From assembly GCA_963706785.1 (NCBI GenBank), contig CAVPNJ010000004.1:558001-622000 (forward strand): DNA of 64,000 nucleotides, in the 5' to 3' direction. Origin of the DNA: Pollutimonas sp963706785. Its GTDB lineage: Bacteria > Pseudomonadota > Gammaproteobacteria > Burkholderiales > Burkholderiaceae_B. A program made the translations under genes and the position numbers. Numbering within the stretch: position 1 is the stretch's first letter; the number at the start of each line of letters is the position of its first letter. A model generated the notes under the pieces. It was not told the origin of the DNA. It saw nothing but the letters and a program-made list of their open reading frames with translations, and ran no database searches. Of the stretch, positions 60,839 to 64,000 are shown piece after piece.

Positions 60839-61849
60839 GGCGCGACCTATCCGGTCATTTACCGCCTGCCACGCCAAGGTTCGCGGGGGCTGTTCGAACA
60901 AGATCGCAGCGTAACCACGCTGGTCAAGATCGCGCAGCATTGCATACAGATCGCGTGCATAAACATGCGGGTCAGCGGCGCAAGGGTACCAATCGACATC
61001 CTTGGTGGCAGCATCGCCGGGAGGCTGGAAGGCTACTGCAGCAACCCGGCCTTCGATCTTTGCCTTTTCAATCGTGGTCAAGAGCTGCGCGGGCGGCACT
61101 ACATATAATGGCGTGCGAGGTGCGTAGTGCGCTTTCAAAGAGCCTGAAACCCGCGGCGCGGAGGCATCCGGGTGGGCCGGTTCCGCCCCCAGGACGGCAC
61201 CGATCTGTGCCGCCGAAATGTGGCCAGGGCGCAACAATACGGGCCCAACACCCCGGTCCAGGCGAGACAAATCGACTATGGTGGATTCAATACCCACTTG
61301 CGCGGGGCCACCCTCGAGGATCATCAGTTCGGCCTCGGTCAATCCTTTGAATTCGGCCCTCACATGCGAGGCATGTGTCGGCGAGACTTGTCCGAACTTG
61401 TTGGCTGACGGCGCCGCGACGCCCCCCTGTCCGTTTGGTTTTAGTCGAGCGAACTGACGCAACAGTTCCTGAGCAACGGGGTGCGAGGGGCAACGTAGGC
61501 CGACGCTGTCCTGCCCTCCGCTGACGGCTGCGGGAATATGCTGCGCCCGTGGCAAGATAAGGGTAAGCGGACCCGGCCAAAAGGCTTGCATAAGGGCGCG
61601 CGCTTCCGCTGGCACGGATCGTACCCAGTAAGTGATGTCGGCCTCGGGCGCCACATGCACAATGACGGGATGGTTGGCAGGACGCCCCTTGACTGCGTAA
61701 ATACGGGCGATGGCCTCGGGGTTTTCAGCATCGGCACCCAGCCCATAAACCGTTTCAGTCGGAAAGGCCACCAGCCCGCCGTCAAGCAGGCGCCGTGCGC
61801 CTTGCGCCAGCAAGCGGCTAATATCGACCGATGTTACGGCTTGGATCAT
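60821..61849 (-). CDS. tsaC: L-threonylcarbamoyladenylate synthase (Sua5/YrdC type)
   Basis: 342 residues. The YrdC domain (about 10-205) reads GGLVAFPTETVYGLGADAEN, IYAVKGRPANHPVIVHV and PLTLILPRAQHIPAAVSGGQ; SANKFGQVSPTHASHV closes the active site. A linker leads to the C-terminal Sua5 domain (about 230-342), so this is the longer Sua5 form. It makes threonylcarbamoyl-AMP for t6A37 of tRNA, the substrate pathway of TcdA at 29576. The start overlaps the purK stop by four bases. Confidence 0.93.
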   Translation of the reverse strand: MIQAVTSVDISRLLAQGARRLLDGGLVAFPTETVYGLGADAENPEAIARIYAVKGRPANHPVIVHVAPEADITYWVRSVPAEARALMQAFWPGPLTLILPRAQHIPAAVSGGQDSVGLRCPSHPVAQELLRQFARLKPNGQGGVAAPSANKFGQVSPTHASHVRAEFKGLTEAELMILEGGPAQVGIESTIVDLSRLDRGVGPVLLRPGHISAAQIGAVLGAEPAHPDASAPRVSGSLKAHYAPRTPLYVVPPAQLLTTIEKAKIEGRVAAVAFQPPGDAATKDVDWYPCAADPHVYARDLYAMLRDLDQRGYAAILFEQPPRTLAWQAVNDRIGRAAAAFS

Positions 61850-63024
61850 GACTGAAAGGGAATACCAAGCACTTGCGCGGCCTGAGCAGCAGCGGCGTTG
61901 GCTTCAGCTAGCGTGGACCCGAGCACATTCATATGGCCCATTTTCCGGCCGCGGCGGGCTTCGGCTTTTCCGTACAAATGCAGTTTGACGCCGGGGATGG
62001 CCAACACCGAAGACCAATCCGGTTCACGCATGGCGCCCGTGGCCGAGTCGAACCAAACGTCTCCTAGGATGTTTAACATGACGACCGGGCATAACGGCGC
62101 CGTGCTGCCCAGAGGCAAGCCCGCGGTCACGCGAACTTGTTGCTCGAACTGACTGCTAATGCTGGCATCCATCGTGAAATGCCCGCTGTTATGGGGGCGC
62201 GGCGCAATCTCGTTAGCTACCAGGCTGCCATCCTGCAATATGAAAAACTCGACGCACAGGACGCCCACGTACTGTAGGCCCTCAGCGATAGCCAGCGCAG
62301 CTTTGGCGGCTTGTGCAGCCATAGGCAGCGAGGGCGACAAGGCATCAACCGTGGAAACTGCCAATATGCCGTCGCGGTGCTCGTTTTGGGCAGAGGGGTA
62401 ATAGACAGTCTTGCCATCGGCGCCACGCGCCATGACAACGGAGAGCTCGCTCGCCAACGGCAGCAGCGCCTCTAGCACACAGCTTGCACCGATTTCCGCG
62501 AAGGCCTGGCGCGCCTGGTCTCGGGTCGAGACGCGAGCCTGCCCCTTTCCGTCGTAACCTAAACGGGCCGCTTTTAGAATACCGGGAAACAGTGTATCGG
62601 GCGCAGTAGAAATGTCGTCGGCGGCATGGATGGCGGCATAGGGCGCGAGCGGCACCCCGACATCTGCGATAAATGCCTTTTCGCGTATGCGATCCTGTAC
62701 GATGGCAACGGCTTGCGCTGCCGGTCTGACCAACGAAGCAGCCGCGAGTGCTTGTAGACTATCTGCGGGTACATTCTCGAATTCGGTCGTGATTGCCTTG
62801 CAGCGATCGGACAGCTGCGTGAGGCCGTCTACATTGTCATAGCCCGTTTTGATATGCATGTCGGCTACAGACCCAGCAGGACTGTGGGGATCGGGATCGA
62901 GTACCGCAACCTTGTAGCCCAGGCTTTGCGCAGCGTGGCAGAACATGCGCCCCAACTGCCCTCCACCAATCATGCCCAGCCAATCACCCGGCAATATCGG
63001 AGAAGGAATAGAGGCTTCATTCAT
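61846..63024 (-). CDS. purK: N5-carboxyaminoimidazole ribonucleotide synthase
   Basis: A 392-residue ATP-grasp enzyme. N-terminal IGGGQLGRMFCHAAQSLGYK, GYDGKGQARVSTRDQARQAF in the ATP-grasp domain, CVEFFILQDGSLVANEIAPR and PHNSGHFTMDASISSQFEQQ are PurK hallmarks. It carboxylates AIR with bicarbonate and ATP; PurE then converts the product to CAIR. purE lies 65 bp upstream on the same strand. Confidence 0.96.
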   Translation of the reverse strand: MNEASIPSPILPGDWLGMIGGGQLGRMFCHAAQSLGYKVAVLDPDPHSPAGSVADMHIKTGYDNVDGLTQLSDRCKAITTEFENVPADSLQALAAASLVRPAAQAVAIVQDRIREKAFIADVGVPLAPYAAIHAADDISTAPDTLFPGILKAARLGYDGKGQARVSTRDQARQAFAEIGASCVLEALLPLASELSVVMARGADGKTVYYPSAQNEHRDGILAVSTVDALSPSLPMAAQAAKAALAIAEGLQYVGVLCVEFFILQDGSLVANEIAPRPHNSGHFTMDASISSQFEQQVRVTAGLPLGSTAPLCPVVMLNILGDVWFDSATGAMREPDWSSVLAIPGVKLHLYGKAEARRGRKMGHMNVLGSTLAEANAAAAQAAQVLGIPFQS

Positions 63025-63089
63025 GAAAACAACCTGTCAGCAAAGATAAATAAAAGTAGCGTGGAAAAACAACGGAGGCGCTTGGCGAC

Positions 63090-63617
63090 CTACATCACAA
63101 CATGGGGCGGCACTGCCATGGCCCTTGCCGCCTCGGTTTGGCGTGCCCGATAGGCGATCAACTTTTGCAGCAGCGAAGCGTCGGTGGTCGCCAGACACGC
63201 AATGACATGCAAGGCGGCATTGGCAGCACCCGCTTCGCCGATTGCGAACGTCGCTACCGGCACACCCTTAGGCATTTGAACAATCGACAACAGAGAATCT
63301 TCGCCGCGCAAATACTTGGATGGCACGGGCACTCCGTAAACCGGCACGGGCGTCAGGGCGGCCATCATTCCTGGCAGGTGGGCGGCACCGCCGGCCCCTG
63401 CAATAATGGCCCGCAAGCCGCGGTCGACCGCATGGGCGCCATATTCGACCATGTCGTGGGGCATCCGGTGCGCGGAAACGACTTTCATTTCATGAGGCAC
63501 GTGGAACTCTTCAAGCACGGCAACCGTGTGTTTCATGATGTCCCAATCACTTGACGAGCCCATGATAATGCCCACCACCGCTGGACCAGCGCCATCAGTT
63601 TCAGTAAATATAGCCAT
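63090..63617 (-). CDS. purE: N5-carboxyaminoimidazole ribonucleotide mutase
   Basis: A 175-residue mutase. VVGIIMGSSSDWDIMKHTVA (substrate phosphate loop), VVSAHRMPHDMVEYGAHAVD (catalytic His) and IIAGAGGAAHLPGMMAALTP are the class I PurE signature; GVPVATFAIGEAGAANAALH closes the site. It is downstream of purC and upstream of purK in a purine operon. Confidence 0.97.
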   Translation of the reverse strand: MAIFTETDGAGPAVVGIIMGSSSDWDIMKHTVAVLEEFHVPHEMKVVSAHRMPHDMVEYGAHAVDRGLRAIIAGAGGAAHLPGMMAALTPVPVYGVPVPSKYLRGEDSLLSIVQMPKGVPVATFAIGEAGAANAALHVIACLATTDASLLQKLIAYRARQTEAARAMAVPPHVVM

Positions 63618-63726
63618 GTCAGCTCACCTTATGGTCGCACAAAGGAAGATTTTATTTTAACGTGCCGAGGAGCAGGTTCTTGCCGGAGTGCCGAACCAGC
63701 GCCGCGGCGCTGTATTCGGCACCAGA

Positions 63727-64000
63727 CTAAGCCGTAAGGCGCGTGACAGCTTCGCGGTATTTCGCAGCCGTCTTGTCGAGGACCTCGGCGGGCAGACGCG
63801 GTGCAGGCGGCGTTTTGTCCCATACCTGGGTTTCAAGCCAATCGCGCACAAACTGCTTGTCGAACGATGGCGGACTAATGCCTTCGGCATACTCGGACGC
63901 AGGCCAGAAGCGCGATGAATCCGGGGTCAAAACCTCGTCCATCAAATGCAGCTGGCCCTTATCGTCGAGTCCGAACTCGAACTTGGTGTCGGCAATGATG
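63727..64000 (-). CDS. purC: Phosphoribosylaminoimidazole-succinocarboxamide synthase, C-terminal part
   Basis: The last 90 codons of purC, cut by the window edge, ending at a stop at 63727. IIADTKFEFGLDDKGQLHLM followed by DEVLTPDSSRFWPASEYAEG and SFDKQFVRDWLE is the conserved end of PurC (SAICAR synthase). It is followed downstream by purE after 109 bp, giving the order purC-purE-purK-tsaC. Confidence 0.93.
   Translation of the reverse strand, partial: IIADTKFEFGLDDKGQLHLMDEVLTPDSSRFWPASEYAEGISPPSFDKQFVRDWLETQVWDKTPPAPRLPAEVLDKTAAKYREAVTRLTA

Overview
The window is a chromosomal segment of a Gram-negative bacterium, most likely a betaproteobacterium of the order Burkholderiales (Alcaligenaceae type). 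The evidence is the double-length UvrA, the boxABC/boxR aerobic benzoyl-CoA pathway with its own ABC importer, OmpR/EnvZ-like and MinCDE proteins, glutaminyl-tRNA synthetase, and a purC-purE-purK-tsaC string. No rRNA, tRNA or CRISPR array was found. Almost all of the sequence is dense core-type coding DNA.

Layout. 1-5427: start of recQ, an outer-membrane barrel protein, a ClC transporter, and an OmpR/EnvZ-type two-component system. 5428-5934: non-coding, dominated by a 224-bp imperfect palindrome. 5935-16893: a cytochrome bd-like cydAB pair whose CydA appears to have lost its haem ligands, then glnS, minCDE, a glycine-zipper lipoprotein, an isochorismatase-like hydrolase, ettA, an acidic protein, a glycosyltransferase and an unlisted 42-residue basic protein. 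17037-24595: the 1907-residue tandem UvrA, a pabB broken by one base in a T tract, and a pabC-like lyase. 24617-34507: a YkvI-type membrane protein, a RIO kinase, PepSY and DUF2946 membrane proteins, tcdA, chaC, pdxH, a flavin reductase, an LhgO-like oxidoreductase and purU.

34508-41225 is a 6.7-kb mobile-element nest without host genes. It starts with a 20-bp tandem repeat array and a second long palindrome. Next comes an IS66-family element (35172-39544) with 28-bp inverted ends and a perfect 8-bp target duplication. It carries a passenger ORF, a frameshifted tnpC, tnpB, and a tnpA split by a decayed IS1111/IS110-type element. Last is an apparently intact IS110-family element sitting inside a third long palindrome. 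The 5' non-coding part of this IS110 element folds like a bridge RNA: one predicted loop repeats the element's own two ends, the other repeats its target flank.

41226-47520: gamma-glutamyltransferase with a LysR regulator, a divergent ThDP-dependent enzyme, glutaryl-CoA dehydrogenase and a MaoC-like protein. 47598-60805: aerobic benzoate catabolism. boxC-boxB-boxA and boxR are on the minus strand; a DUF4863 protein, benzoate-CoA ligase, an alpha/beta hydrolase and a five-gene ABC importer are divergent. Two perfect TGCA-N6-TGCA sites lie upstream of boxC, a third near-match overlaps a TATAAT box at boxR, and an FNR-like site lies in front of the divergent operon. Together these genes would import benzoate, make benzoyl-CoA, epoxidise it (BoxAB) and open the ring (BoxC); BoxD is not in the window. 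60821-64000: tsaC/sua5, purK, purE and the end of purC.
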